From: Pseudomonadota bacterium
GTDB taxonomy: Bacteria > Pseudomonadota > Alphaproteobacteria > SMXQ01
Assembly (NCBI GenBank): GCA_022566265.1
Contig: JADFJG010000028.1
Location: 1 to 33,049 of the forward strand
Direction of reading: 5' to 3'
Length of the DNA: 33,049 bases
The notes under the pieces were generated by a model that had not been told where the DNA came from, did not search any database, and was given only the letters and a program-made list of their open reading frames with translations. Shown piece after piece: positions 1-8,531 of the stretch. Positions within the stretch are counted from its first letter, which is position 1. Each line of letters begins with the position of its first letter. The position numbers and the translations under genes are program-made.

Positions 1-553
1 TGGTGCGCCAGCCCCACATGCTGGCGTCGCGCGCCGTCGAGTCGCAACACGTGCTGGTGGCGACGCCGGTGATGAGCAGGGTATCGATGCCCTGTTCCTT
101 CACCAGCGTATCCAGTTCCGACGGGTGTGGAATGAAGGCCGAGTAGCGGATCTTGATGACGGTCCTATCCTCGGGCCGTACATCCAAGGCCGGGAAGATC
201 GCGAAGCCCTCGCCGTTCCTCGACAGCAACTCTCGCCGTCTTGACCAAACTTCGGGGCTGGTGGCTTCCCGGCGATTGGCCCAGTCGTCGGGGTCGGCCG
301 GCACCTCGGTCTGGACCCACACGACCAAGCCCTTCGCCGCCCGGACCGCCTGGGCAAGCCGGTTGATGTTGCCCACGATCGCCCGGCCGCCGGGGACCGG
401 GGACGGCATGGTGTCCTTGACGAAGTAGTCCTGCATGTCGACGACGACCAGGGCGGTCTTGGATGGGGTGAGGGACCCGTAAGCATGGAGCCGCCCGCCG
501 CGCCTGGATTTGGCGCGCGCTATGAAATAGGGATCGATCGGCAGCTCGGCCAT
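1..553 (-). CDS. Isochorismatase-family cysteine hydrolase (C-terminus cut by window edge)
   Basis: Translating the minus strand from the ATG at 553 gives 184 residues before the left edge cuts the gene. The family hydrolyses amide or vinyl-ether bonds with an Asp-Lys-Cys triad. All three can be placed: Asp39 in ALVVVDMQDYF, Lys134 in VIKIRYSAF, and Cys169 in GVATSTCC. Members are usually about 180-230 residues, so little is missing. The start is supported by GGGGAG about 6 bases upstream. It lies 12 bp after the stop of the dienelactone-hydrolase-like gene, so the two are probably one operon. The substrate cannot be told: nicotinamidase, biuret hydrolase, N-carbamoylsarcosine amidase and isochorismatase share this fold. 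Family certain, function open. Confidence 0.9.
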   Translation of the reverse strand, partial: MAELPIDPYFIARAKSRRGGRLHAYGSLTPSKTALVVVDMQDYFVKDTMPSPVPGGRAIVGNINRLAQAVRAAKGLVVWVQTEVPADPDDWANRREATSPEVWSRRRELLSRNGEGFAIFPALDVRPEDRTVIKIRYSAFIPHPSELDTLVKEQGIDTLLITGVATSTCCDSTARDASMWGWRT

Positions 554-565
554 TGTATCTCCCCG

Positions 566-1414
566 CTACCCGGCCGCCTCGGGCGCCTCGGCCACGCCGG
601 GGCCATGACCGCCAAGCTGGCGCCGGAGGAACTCGAAACTCCGCTCATAGGACAGGTCCGAGGCCTGGCCCTGATCGGCCGGCACGTCGGCGTCCGGCGT
701 GATCTGGGCGAAGCTGTGGCCCATGCCTTCATACCAGTGCAGCTCGTAGGTCTTGCCGAGACGGTCGAGCGCCCGGCTGAACGCCTCCACTTCCTCACGG
801 GGCGTCGAGTGATCTTCGGTGCCGTAGTGGCACTGAAGCTGGCAGTCGATGCCCTCCAGCTCGCGCACATCGGGGAACAGGCTCTGGTGGTAGACGATTC
901 CGGCCTGAAAGGCGTCGGTGCGGGCGGCGGCCAGCAGGGCCAGCCCGCCACCGAGGCAGAATCCCATGATCCCGACCTTTCCCTCAGGCCCGACCCAGGG
1001 AAGGCCGCGCAGGAACCGGGCGCCGCCGGCGAGCTCCTCGACCGCCGCCGTCACATCCAGCGAGTTCTTCGCCTGCAGCCCCTCGGCGCGGTTGGCCGGC
1101 AGCTGCCCGCCCATGTAATCGGGCGAGAGCGCGACGAACCCCGCGCGGGCGTATCGGCGGGTGATCTCCCGCTGCGTCCAAGTCAGGCCCCCCATGCCGG
1201 AGAGCAGCACCACCCCTGGCCGCGGCTTGCCGTCCACCGGGCGGGCGAGGAAGGCGTTGGTGTAGACGCTCTCGGTCTCGTTGCGGGCGGTCTCGTTGCG
1301 GGCGGTCTCGTAGCCGGCGTGCAGCGACACGATACGCTCGCCGTCGGCGATTTCGCCCGCCTCCTGATCCCCGGCGGCGCCACCGCCCCCGCTGCCTGTT
1401 TTTGCCACCGCCAT
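566..1414 (-). CDS. Dienelactone hydrolase-like alpha/beta hydrolase
   Basis: A 282-residue protein with the dienelactone hydrolase signature GFCLGGG. The nucleophile is Cys153; Asp201 (GTEDHSTP) and His233 (EGMGHSF) complete the triad. DLH enzymes open lactone rings in chloroaromatic degradation, but many family members act on other esters. I start at the ATG at 1414, preceded by GGAAGG. The frame stays open to 1792, but that stretch lies antisense to the start of the nucleotidyltransferase gene and does not look like protein. The N-terminal 60 residues before the core are low complexity (GSGGGGAAG) and contain a repeated ARNET coded by a 15-bp tandem repeat. It is followed after 12 bp by the isochorismatase-type gene. 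Confidence 0.85.
   Translation of the reverse strand: MAVAKTGSGGGGAAGDQEAGEIADGERIVSLHAGYETARNETARNETESVYTNAFLARPVDGKPRPGVVLLSGMGGLTWTQREITRRYARAGFVALSPDYMGGQLPANRAEGLQAKNSLDVTAAVEELAGGARFLRGLPWVGPEGKVGIMGFCLGGGLALLAAARTDAFQAGIVYHQSLFPDVRELEGIDCQLQCHYGTEDHSTPREEVEAFSRALDRLGKTYELHWYEGMGHSFAQITPDADVPADQGQASDLSYERSFEFLRRQLGGHGPGVAEAPEAAG
1275..1319. repeat. 15-bp tandem repeat inside the DLH-like gene
   Basis: GTCTCGTTGCGGGCG occurs perfectly at 1275-1289 and 1290-1304, followed by a diverged third copy at 1305-1319. The unit is in frame and gives a repeated five-residue motif (ARNET) in the N-terminal extension, so copy-number change would alter length without a frameshift. Confidence 0.9.
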
Positions 1415-1573
1415 GCCTTCCGTATCGCTGGCTTTCGTCCAAAGTTGAGGCCTTCGCGCAACTATAACTGGATCGTGGAATTTCGCGTAGCGGTTCGTAT
1501 CGAATGTCCGCGCCGGTGGAATTCGCGATAGGATCGGCATGTCAAACCACCACTGCCACGGAGAGGTCCGAAT

Positions 1574-2299
1574 TTGCCCGTGACCGACGATGATGAGCGC
1601 GCCGCCGCCCTCGAATTCGCCGACGCCATGGCCGCGTTCTGGGAGGATCTCATCGGCCCCCGGCTTCTTGGCTTCTATCTTATCGGCAGCCTCGCCCATG
1701 GCGGCTTCAACCGCCGTTACAGCGATATCGACCTGGCGCTGCTCGCCGAGAACGGGCTCGACGAAACCTTGCTCGATCGCGCCCGCGCGCATGGGGTGTC
1801 GATCTCGCCCGAGCTGGCCCCGAAGCTGTCGCTATTCTGGTCCGACCGGCGCTTTTCCGCCGGCCGGTTCCCGCCGCTGGACCGGATCGATTATCTCGAT
1901 CATGCCATCGCCCTGGTGGAGCGCGAGCCGGTGCGCCCCGAGCGGCCGTCGCTCGATGACATCCGCGCCTATCTTCGCGGCGCGCCGTTGGCGATCTGGG
2001 CGGAGAGAGCGGCGCGTTTCGCCACCCTTGACCGTCTCGAGGCGGAGGACCACAAGCCCTATCTGCGGGCGCTGCTCTATCCCGCGCGGCTCATCTACAG
2101 CTGGTCGACGGGCCAGATCGCGTCGGTTGAGGATGCCGTCGCCTATCTCGATGAATGCCGCCCGGCGGGGCTCGATGCCGGCCTGATTACCCGCGCGCTC
2201 CGGTGCCGCTCCCGGTCCGCCGATCCCGATGATCTCTTCGGGGAACGAAAATCGCTGCCTGGCCAGGTCGATGCCTGCCGGCGCCTGATCAAAGGTTAG
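1574..2299 (+). CDS. Nucleotidyltransferase (aminoglycoside adenylyltransferase-like)
   Basis: A 241-residue protein with the minimal nucleotidyltransferase signature: GSLAHGG at residues 38-44, then Asp51-x-Asp53 in RRYSDIDLALL, the metal-binding carboxylates. The family transfers nucleotide monophosphates to small molecules, including antibiotics, or to proteins. The helical C-terminal part (about 120-240) resembles the accessory domain of ANT/AadA-type and related enzymes. The start is TTG at 1574, chosen because GAGAGG ends 7 bases upstream; GTG at 1580 is the alternative. It is divergent from the DLH operon and convergent with the nucleoside hydrolase. No resistance function can be claimed from sequence. 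Confidence 0.8.
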   Translation: MPVTDDDERAAALEFADAMAAFWEDLIGPRLLGFYLIGSLAHGGFNRRYSDIDLALLAENGLDETLLDRARAHGVSISPELAPKLSLFWSDRRFSAGRFPPLDRIDYLDHAIALVEREPVRPERPSLDDIRAYLRGAPLAIWAERAARFATLDRLEAEDHKPYLRALLYPARLIYSWSTGQIASVEDAVAYLDECRPAGLDAGLITRALRCRSRSADPDDLFGERKSLPGQVDACRRLIKG

Positions 2300-2321
2300 G
2301 GCGCTATCCGCCGACGCCGCG

Positions 2322-3257
2322 CTAAAGCCGCGCCAGGCGCTCGGTCAGCAGGGCGAAGAAGCCGTCGGCGTCGATGCCGTCGATCACCGTGGCGTTGGGC
2401 GCCTTGCCGGTGACGCCCCACCAATCCACCACCGTGCGCCCGAGGGTGAGCGCGCTCTCGGTCTCGATGGCGACATGGGCCTCGCGGCCGCCGAACAGCG
2501 CCGGGTCAAGCAGATAGGCGATGACGCAGGGATCGTGAAGCGGGCTTCCCATCCCGCCGATGCGCCCGCGGTGCCTGTCGGCGGCGAAGGCGAGCATGCC
2601 CGAGACCGCTTGCGAGACCGGCGTGCCGATGGCCTCGATGGCGCCTAGGCGATCGGCGGTGACGATGGCCTTGTGGGTGACGTCGAGCCCGACCATGGTG
2701 ATCTTGACGCCCGAGGTGAACACGATTTGCGCCGCGTCGGGATCGACATGGATGTTGAACTCCGCCGCCGGGGTGACGTTGCCGAGCCCGATCGCCCCGC
2801 CCATGAGCACGATCTCGCCGATACCGCGCTTGATCTCCGGGGAGCGGGCGAGCGCGGCGGCGATGTTGGTCAGCGGCCCGAGCGCCGCGATGGTGACGGC
2901 GGCCTCGGGCGCGTGCAAAGTTTCGATGAGGAAATCGACCCCGTGCAGGGGCGCGGGCGCGCCTTCGGGCTCGGGCAGCCGGGCGCCGTCGATCCCGGTC
3001 TTGCCATGGACGTGCTCGGCCGTCACCAGCTCCCGCTCGAGCGGCCGGGCGCAGCCGGCATAGACCCCGAGTCCCCCCTTTCCGGCCAGATCACGGATGC
3101 GCCGGGCGTTCCGTTCGGTCATTTCCAGGGGCACGTTGCCGGCGACGGTGGTGACGCCGAGGACCTCGATCTCCGCCGGCGAGGCGAAGGCCAACAGCAG
3201 GGCCACCGCGTCGTCCTGTCCGGGATCGCAGTCGATGATGACGGGCCGTGCGCTCAA
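2322..3257 (-). CDS. Inosine-uridine-type nucleoside hydrolase
   Basis: A 311-residue protein of the IunH family, which hydrolyses the N-glycosidic bond of ribonucleosides for base salvage. The calcium-binding motif DCDPGQDDAVAL lies near the N-terminus (residues 9-20 with this start). Other family marks are EFNIHVDPDAA in the middle and LHDPCVIAYL near the C-terminus. The start is TTG at 3257: GGAGGA lies 6 bases upstream at 3264-3269. An in-frame TTG at 3272 exists, but it would place this ribosome site inside the gene. Length is normal for the family. It converges on the nucleotidyltransferase gene with 22 bp between stops. Which nucleoside is preferred cannot be read from sequence. Confidence 0.9.
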   Translation of the reverse strand: MSARPVIIDCDPGQDDAVALLLAFASPAEIEVLGVTTVAGNVPLEMTERNARRIRDLAGKGGLGVYAGCARPLERELVTAEHVHGKTGIDGARLPEPEGAPAPLHGVDFLIETLHAPEAAVTIAALGPLTNIAAALARSPEIKRGIGEIVLMGGAIGLGNVTPAAEFNIHVDPDAAQIVFTSGVKITMVGLDVTHKAIVTADRLGAIEAIGTPVSQAVSGMLAFAADRHRGRIGGMGSPLHDPCVIAYLLDPALFGGREAHVAIETESALTLGRTVVDWWGVTGKAPNATVIDGIDADGFFALLTERLARL

Positions 3258-3383
3258 ATCTTGTCCTCCCAAGTGTGCCGGCGTCGATGACCGGCGCCTC
3301 CTTCGCTAGCATTCGGATCGGCACCGATCAAGCGGCCCGTCCGGGAGTTTCCAAAAGCTTGCGGTGACGGGTCGGGAGGGGCA

Positions 3384-3392
3384 TGGTATACA
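3384..3392 (+). promoter_or_regulatory. Possible extended -10 element upstream of the cyclase gene
   Basis: TGGTATACA fits an extended -10 (TGn followed by TATACA) in the 213-bp divergent spacer between the nucleoside hydrolase and the cyclase gene. No convincing -35 lies at the usual distance, so this is weak. Confidence 0.3.
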
Positions 3393-3470
3393 CGCCGACG
3401 CGGTGGAATTGTCGGGCAACCGGATTTGCCGTGGACTGACAACCGCAACATATTTTCTGAGGGGGCGCCG

Positions 3471-5228
3471 TTGCGGGCATCGGGCGTAAAGCGGAAACTA
3501 ACCGTGATTCTCGTCGCCGACGTCGTCGGTTTCAGTCGCCTGATGGGCGTCGACGAAGAAGCGACACTGGCGACGCTGAACTCCTATCGTGAAATCATGG
3601 TGGGTCTGATCGCCGCCCATGACGGGCGTGTCGTCAGCACCACGGGCGATGGATTGCTGGCGGAGTTCCCGAGCGCGGTCGAGGCGATGCGCTCGGCCGT
3701 CGAGATCCAGGAAAATATCAAGACCCGCAACAGGGAACTTCCCGACGACCGCAAGATGCGTCTGCGCATCGGCGTCAATCTCGGTGACGTCATGGTCGAG
3801 GGTGACGACCTATACGGCGACGGCGTCAACGTGGCGGCGCGCCTGGAGACCATCGCGGATCCCGGCGGCATCTGCGTCGCCGGCACCGTCTACGATCAGG
3901 TCAAGAACAAGCTGGACCTGGAATACAAGAATCTTGGCGAACAGAAGGTCAAGAACATCGCCGATGCGGTGCGCGCCTACGCCGTGCTGCTCGGGCCTCC
4001 CGAGGCAGTGTCCGCGGGCATCGACAGCGGACCGCCGCCGCTCCCCAGAAGGCCATCGATCGCCGTGCTGCCGTTCGCCAACTTCAGTGGCGATCCCGAG
4101 CAGGAGTATTTTTCCGATGGCATCACCGAGGATATCATCACCGGACTTTCCAAGATATCCGGCCTGCTCGTCGTCGCCCGCAACTCGTCATTCGTTTACA
4201 AGGGCAAGGCCGAAAATGTCCAGCAGGTGGGCCAGGACCTTGGCGTCAAACATGTGCTCGAGGGCAGTGTGAGGAAGGTCGGCGAACGGGTGCGCATCAC
4301 CGCGCAGCTGGTCGACGCCGAGACCGGCTATCACCTGTGGGCGGAGCGCTACGACCGGGAACTCACGGACATCTTCGAACTGCAGGACGAGATCACCGGC
4401 AACATCGTGGCGGCGCTCGAGGTCAAGCTGACGGCCGGCGAGCACGAGCAGGTGACGCACCGCTACACCGAAAACATGGAGGCTTACGATCTGTTCCTGC
4501 AGGCACGGGAATGCCGCCTGATCCATACCAGGGAAGCCATGGCGCAGGCGCGGGCGATGTTCGAGCAAGCCATCGCCCATGACCCGGATTTCGCCGGCGC
4601 CTACGCGGAGCTGTCCCATCTCTACCTGATAAACTGGCACCACCAGTGGAGCGACGCGCCCAAGGACCTCGATCACGCCTATGAACTGGTGAAAAAGGCC
4701 GTGGCGCTCGATGAGTCCCTGCCCGAAGCCCATACCTATCTGGGCTGGATCGATGTGTGGAGAGGACGGCACGCCGAGGCCGTCACCGAGGCCAAGCGGG
4801 CGATCGAGATCGATCCCAACTTCGCCGAGGGTTATGCGCGCCTGGCGGAGATCCTGACCTTCGCCGGCAAGCCCGAGGAAGGCATCGAGTTGATGAAGAA
4901 GGCGATGCGCCTCAACCCCCATTATTTCGGCTGGTACCTGTTCGCCCTTGGCCATGCCTATTATCTCGCGGGAGAACCCGGAGAGGCGACGGCAACCCTG
5001 AGACGGGCGGTGGTCCGCAGTCCCAATTTCCTGCCCGCCCACCTCATCCTCGCCGCCGTCCACGGCGAGGCCGGCGAGATCGAGGAGGCGCGGGCGGCGG
5101 TGGCGGAAATCCTCAGGATCAGCCCCCGCTATTGCCTCGAGCTCGTGACGCGGCGGCCCTACAGCGACGAGGCGGTGCTCGAGCGCCTGATCGACGCCCT
5201 CGGCAAGGCCGGCCTGCCGGGAATCTAA
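3471..5228 (+). CDS. Class III nucleotidyl cyclase with TolB-like and TPR domains
   Basis: A 585-residue three-part protein. Residues 8-175 are a class III cyclase catalytic domain: metal Asp17 (VADVVGFS) and Asp60 (TTGDGLL), and DLYGDGVNVAARLE with Asp113, Asn120 and Arg124 at the purine-selecting and transition-state positions. The lysine that normally pairs with the adenine-selecting Asp is Ser55, so activity and substrate are uncertain. Residues 196-325 are the TolB-like module common in these proteins (IAVLPFANFSGD). Residues 340-560 are TPR-like helical repeats (AEAVTEAKRAIEIDPNF). There is no membrane segment, so it is probably cytosolic. The start is TTG at 3471, with GAGGGGG just upstream; the frame is open from TTG 3426, which lacks a ribosome site. 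Confidence 0.85.
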   Translation: MRASGVKRKLTVILVADVVGFSRLMGVDEEATLATLNSYREIMVGLIAAHDGRVVSTTGDGLLAEFPSAVEAMRSAVEIQENIKTRNRELPDDRKMRLRIGVNLGDVMVEGDDLYGDGVNVAARLETIADPGGICVAGTVYDQVKNKLDLEYKNLGEQKVKNIADAVRAYAVLLGPPEAVSAGIDSGPPPLPRRPSIAVLPFANFSGDPEQEYFSDGITEDIITGLSKISGLLVVARNSSFVYKGKAENVQQVGQDLGVKHVLEGSVRKVGERVRITAQLVDAETGYHLWAERYDRELTDIFELQDEITGNIVAALEVKLTAGEHEQVTHRYTENMEAYDLFLQARECRLIHTREAMAQARAMFEQAIAHDPDFAGAYAELSHLYLINWHHQWSDAPKDLDHAYELVKKAVALDESLPEAHTYLGWIDVWRGRHAEAVTEAKRAIEIDPNFAEGYARLAEILTFAGKPEEGIELMKKAMRLNPHYFGWYLFALGHAYYLAGEPGEATATLRRAVVRSPNFLPAHLILAAVHGEAGEIEEARAAVAEILRISPRYCLELVTRRPYSDEAVLERLIDALGKAGLPGI

Positions 5229-5268
5229 GGGCGGCGCGTCGTCTGCTCGCTCCGCCTGGCGCCGCCCT
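5228..5268. terminator. Hairpin between convergent cyclase and putA genes
   Basis: A perfect 10-bp stem, AGGGCGGCGC at 5228-5237 with GCGCCGCCCT at 5259-5268, fills the space between the two converging stop codons. It could stop transcription from both sides. Neither side has a strong T-run, so an intrinsic terminator is likely but not certain. Confidence 0.5.
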
Positions 5269-8200
5269 CAATCCCCGTCCTCATTCAGGGTCAGCAGGCT
5301 GGCGTTGCCGCCGGCGGCGGTGGTATCGACGCTCACCGTCCGTTCGGTGGCGAAGCGGTGCAGGTAATGGGGCCCGCCGGCCTTGGGCCCGGTGCCCGAC
5401 AGGCCCTCGCCGCCGAACGGCTGCACGCCGACGACGGCGCCGACCATGTCGCGGTTGACGTAAATGTTGCCGACGCGCACGCGGGAACGGATGGAATCGA
5501 CGAAGCCGTCGATGCGGCTGTGGATGCCAAGCGTCAGCCCGTAGCCGGTGCCATTGATGGCGGAGATCACCGAGTCCAGACGCCCGGTGCGCCAGGGGAT
5601 GAGGTGGAGGATGGGCCCGAAGACCTCGCGCTCGAGCACATCGAGGCGCTCGATGCGATAGAGCCGGGGGGCGAAAAAGGACCCGAAGCGGGTCTCTTTC
5701 CCCAACTCGCACTGATAAAGCAGTTCTCCCTCGCGCGCCATGCGCTCGCCATGGCGTTCCAGCGCCTCCCTGGCCCCTTCGTCGATCACCGGGCCGATGT
5801 CGGTCCTGATCAGGCCGGGATCGCCGATGACGAGCTCGGCCATGGCGCCGGTCAACATCCGGACGATCCCGGCGACGATGTCTTGCTGGACGAACAGCAC
5901 CCTGAGCGACGAGCAGCGCTGGCCGGCGCCGAGGAACGAAGATGAGATGACGTCCGCCACCACCTGTTCCGCCAGCGCCGAGGAATCGACGATCATGGCG
6001 TTCTGGCCGCCGGTCTCGGCGATCAGCGGCACGATGGCGCCGGGGCGCGCCGCGAGGGCCTGGTTGATCGCCCGCGCGGTCTCGGTCGAGCCGGTGAAGG
6101 CGACCCCATCGATGCGCGGATCGGCGACCAATCTGGCGCCCACCGCCTCGCCCGCTCCGGGCAGGAGATGGAGCACGTCGCCGGGCACCCCCGCCTGGTG
6201 CAACAAACTGACGGCGTATCGGGCGATCAGCGGCGTCTGCTCCGCCGGCTTGGCGATCACCGCGTTGCCCGCCGCCAGCGCCGCCGTGACCTGGCCGCAG
6301 AAGATGGCGAGGGGGAAGTTCCACGGGCTGATGCAGGCGAAGACGCCGCGGCCTTGAAGCCCGAGCCGGTTGTCCTCTCCGGTCGGGCCCTTCAACTCCA
6401 CCGGACACGCGAAATCGGCGACGGCGCGCACGGCGTAATAGCGGCAGAAATCCACCGCCTCGCGGACCTCGGCCACGGCATCGGTGATGGTCTTGCCCCC
6501 CTCGCGCACCAGCAGCGCGATCAGCGCGGCGCGGTGTTCCTCGAAGAGGTCCCCTGCCGTGTCGAGGATGGCGGCGCGCGCCTCGGCCGGCGTCCGCTCC
6601 CATTCGGGCGCCGCCGCGCTTGCCGCTTTGAGCGCCGCGCCGATATCGCGCCGGCTCGCGTCGATCACGGTGCCGACGGTGCGCCGGCGGTCGGCGGGGT
6701 CGAGGATCGGGCGCGGCTTCGCCTTGCCCTTGATCTCGGCGCCGCCGATCACGCACGCCGCCCGCCGGCGTTTCTTCAAGGCGTTGCCGATGCCCTCCGC
6801 CAGGGGCTCCAGCGCCGCGGCATCGGCGAGATCGACGCCGGCGGAGTTCCGCCGCCCGGGCCTGAAAAGATCCGCGGGAAGCGGGATCATCGGGTGGGGC
6901 TTGACCGCCAGCCCGGCGGCCGCCGCCACCGGATCTTCGATGATGTCCTCGATCGGCGCGGCGTCATCGACGATACGGTTGACGAAGGAGGTGTTGGCGC
7001 CGTTCTCGAGCAACCGGCGGACGAGGTAGGGCAGCAGATCCTCGTGCGAGCCGACGGGGGCGTAGACGCGGCAGCGATACCCTTCCGCCCCCGCACCGGC
7101 CAGTTGTTCGTACAGCGCCTCGCCCATGCCGTGCAGGCGCTGGAACTCGAACGCGCCGTCCTTGCCCGCGAGCTCGATGATCACCGCCACGGTCTGGGCG
7201 TTGTGGGTGGCGAACTGGGGGAAGAAGGCGCCGTCCCGCGCCAGAAGCTTCCGCGCGCAGGCGATGAAAGAGACATCGGTCGCGACCTTGCGGGTGAACA
7301 CCGGGTACCCGGCAAGGCCGTCTTGCTGGGCGCGCTTGATCTCGGTGTCCCAGTAGGCGCCCTTGACCAGGCGCACCATGATCCGGCGCCGGTGCGCGCG
7401 CGCCAGTTGCTCGAGCCAGTCGATGACCGGGCCGGCGCGTTTCTGATAGGCCTGCACGGCGAGGCCCAGGCCGTCCCAACCGGCGAGCGCCGGCGCCGCC
7501 GAGACCCGTTCGAAGATCTCCAGCGACGGCTCGAGCCGGTCGGCCTCCTCGGCATCCACCGTCAGGCCGATGCCGGCGTCCCTGGCGGCTTGACAGAGGA
7601 CCAGCAGCTTCTCCGCGAGCTCCGCCACCACCCGGCCCCATTGGGCGAATTGGTATCTCGGATGAAGGGCCGAAAGCTTGACCGAGACCGAAGCCGCCGC
7701 CACCGGATCGGCGTCGTCGGCGCGCGCGCCGATGGCGGCGATCGCGGCGGCGTAGGCGTCGAAGTAGCGCCCGGCGTCCGCCGCCGTCAACGCCGCCTCG
7801 CCCAGCATGTCGTAGGAGTGGGTGTACCCCGCCTCTTCCGCCGCCGCCGCCCGGTCGAGCGCATCCTCGATGGTCCGTCCCATGACGTATTGGCGGCTGA
7901 GGATGCCGAGCGCGGCGTTGATCGACTGGCGGATCACCGGCTCGCCCGAGCGCGCGACGAGACGGCCCAGGAGGCCGAAGACGTCGCGCTCATCTTCGCT
8001 GTCGAGCCGGACGACGCGCCCGGTCAGGATCAGCCCCCAGGTCGAGGCGTTGACCAGCAGGGAATCGCTGTGGCCGAGGTGCCTCATCCAGTCGGCGCCG
8101 CCGATCTTGTCGCGGATCAGACGGTTGGCGGTCTTGGCGTCGGGGATACGCAAGAGCGCCTCGGCCAGACACATGAGCACGATGCCTTCGCGGTTGGACA

Positions 8201-8444
8201 GGCCGTATTCTTGCAGGAAGGCGTCGATGCCGCCGGCGCGGACGCGTTTCTCGCGCACGCCCGAGACCAGCTTGCGGGCGGTCCTGGCGATGCGCTTGTC
8301 GGCGGTGGCGCCAAGCCTGGCTTGCTCGATCAGCGCCTCGACCATGGCGGTTTCATCGGCGCGGTACTGGGCCCCGATCCTGGCGCGCAAGCGGTCCCGG
8401 GAGAAGACCTCGTCGGCGAAGATCATGGCCCGATCATGGGCCAT
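5268..8444 (-). CDS. putA: Bifunctional proline dehydrogenase / glutamate-semialdehyde dehydrogenase PutA
   Basis: PutA oxidises proline to glutamate in two steps in one chain: FAD-dependent proline dehydrogenase, then NAD-dependent aldehyde dehydrogenase. With the ATG at 8444 it has 1058 residues. The PRODH barrel occupies about 120-495, with RLVKGAYWD (358-366) and the substrate-binding RRLLENGANTSFVNR (476-490). The ALDH part follows, with SPWNFPLAIF, catalytic Glu810 (AETGGQN) and Cys844 (GAGQRCSS). No N-terminal ribbon-helix-helix DNA-binding domain is present, so it is an enzyme and not its own repressor. An upstream ATG at 8489 would add 15 residues and overlap a repeated palindrome. 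I prefer 8444, with GGAGA about 11 bases upstream; 8426 is also possible. Confidence 0.95.
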   Translation of the reverse strand: MAHDRAMIFADEVFSRDRLRARIGAQYRADETAMVEALIEQARLGATADKRIARTARKLVSGVREKRVRAGGIDAFLQEYGLSNREGIVLMCLAEALLRIPDAKTANRLIRDKIGGADWMRHLGHSDSLLVNASTWGLILTGRVVRLDSEDERDVFGLLGRLVARSGEPVIRQSINAALGILSRQYVMGRTIEDALDRAAAAEEAGYTHSYDMLGEAALTAADAGRYFDAYAAAIAAIGARADDADPVAAASVSVKLSALHPRYQFAQWGRVVAELAEKLLVLCQAARDAGIGLTVDAEEADRLEPSLEIFERVSAAPALAGWDGLGLAVQAYQKRAGPVIDWLEQLARAHRRRIMVRLVKGAYWDTEIKRAQQDGLAGYPVFTRKVATDVSFIACARKLLARDGAFFPQFATHNAQTVAVIIELAGKDGAFEFQRLHGMGEALYEQLAGAGAEGYRCRVYAPVGSHEDLLPYLVRRLLENGANTSFVNRIVDDAAPIEDIIEDPVAAAAGLAVKPHPMIPLPADLFRPGRRNSAGVDLADAAALEPLAEGIGNALKKRRRAACVIGGAEIKGKAKPRPILDPADRRRTVGTVIDASRRDIGAALKAASAAAPEWERTPAEARAAILDTAGDLFEEHRAALIALLVREGGKTITDAVAEVREAVDFCRYYAVRAVADFACPVELKGPTGEDNRLGLQGRGVFACISPWNFPLAIFCGQVTAALAAGNAVIAKPAEQTPLIARYAVSLLHQAGVPGDVLHLLPGAGEAVGARLVADPRIDGVAFTGSTETARAINQALAARPGAIVPLIAETGGQNAMIVDSSALAEQVVADVISSSFLGAGQRCSSLRVLFVQQDIVAGIVRMLTGAMAELVIGDPGLIRTDIGPVIDEGAREALERHGERMAREGELLYQCELGKETRFGSFFAPRLYRIERLDVLEREVFGPILHLIPWRTGRLDSVISAINGTGYGLTLGIHSRIDGFVDSIRSRVRVGNIYVNRDMVGAVVGVQPFGGEGLSGTGPKAGGPHYLHRFATERTVSVDTTAAGGNASLLTLNEDGD

Positions 8445-8463
8445 AAGGCGGCAAATCTCCAGT

Positions 8464-8487
8464 GCCGACCGTCGGCGGCCGACCGTC
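8464..8487. promoter_or_regulatory. Repeated palindromic motif at the putA start
   Basis: GCCGACCGTC occurs twice, at 8464-8473 and 8478-8487 (14-bp period). The first copy is part of the near-palindrome GCCGACCGTCGGC. The position just upstream of the preferred putA start would suit a repressor or activator, but it could also be coding sequence if the 8489 start is used. Confidence 0.3.
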
Positions 8488-8531
8488 ATCGAAGGATGCG
8501 GTAGGCGGCGCGGTCCGCCGCAAACGAACTA

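Noticed and set aside
485-1531. A 348-codon plus-strand frame over the DLH-like gene
   Set aside because: The minus strand carries clear catalytic motifs; the plus frame has none.
5268-8489. PutA as a DNA-binding trifunctional protein
   Set aside because: The N-terminus begins directly with helical PutA sequence and lacks a ribbon-helix-helix domain.
6168-8504. A 778-codon open frame antisense to putA
   Set aside because: It mirrors putA codon structure; its translation is rich in Arg, Gly, His and Asp without motifs, as expected for antisense frames in high-GC DNA.
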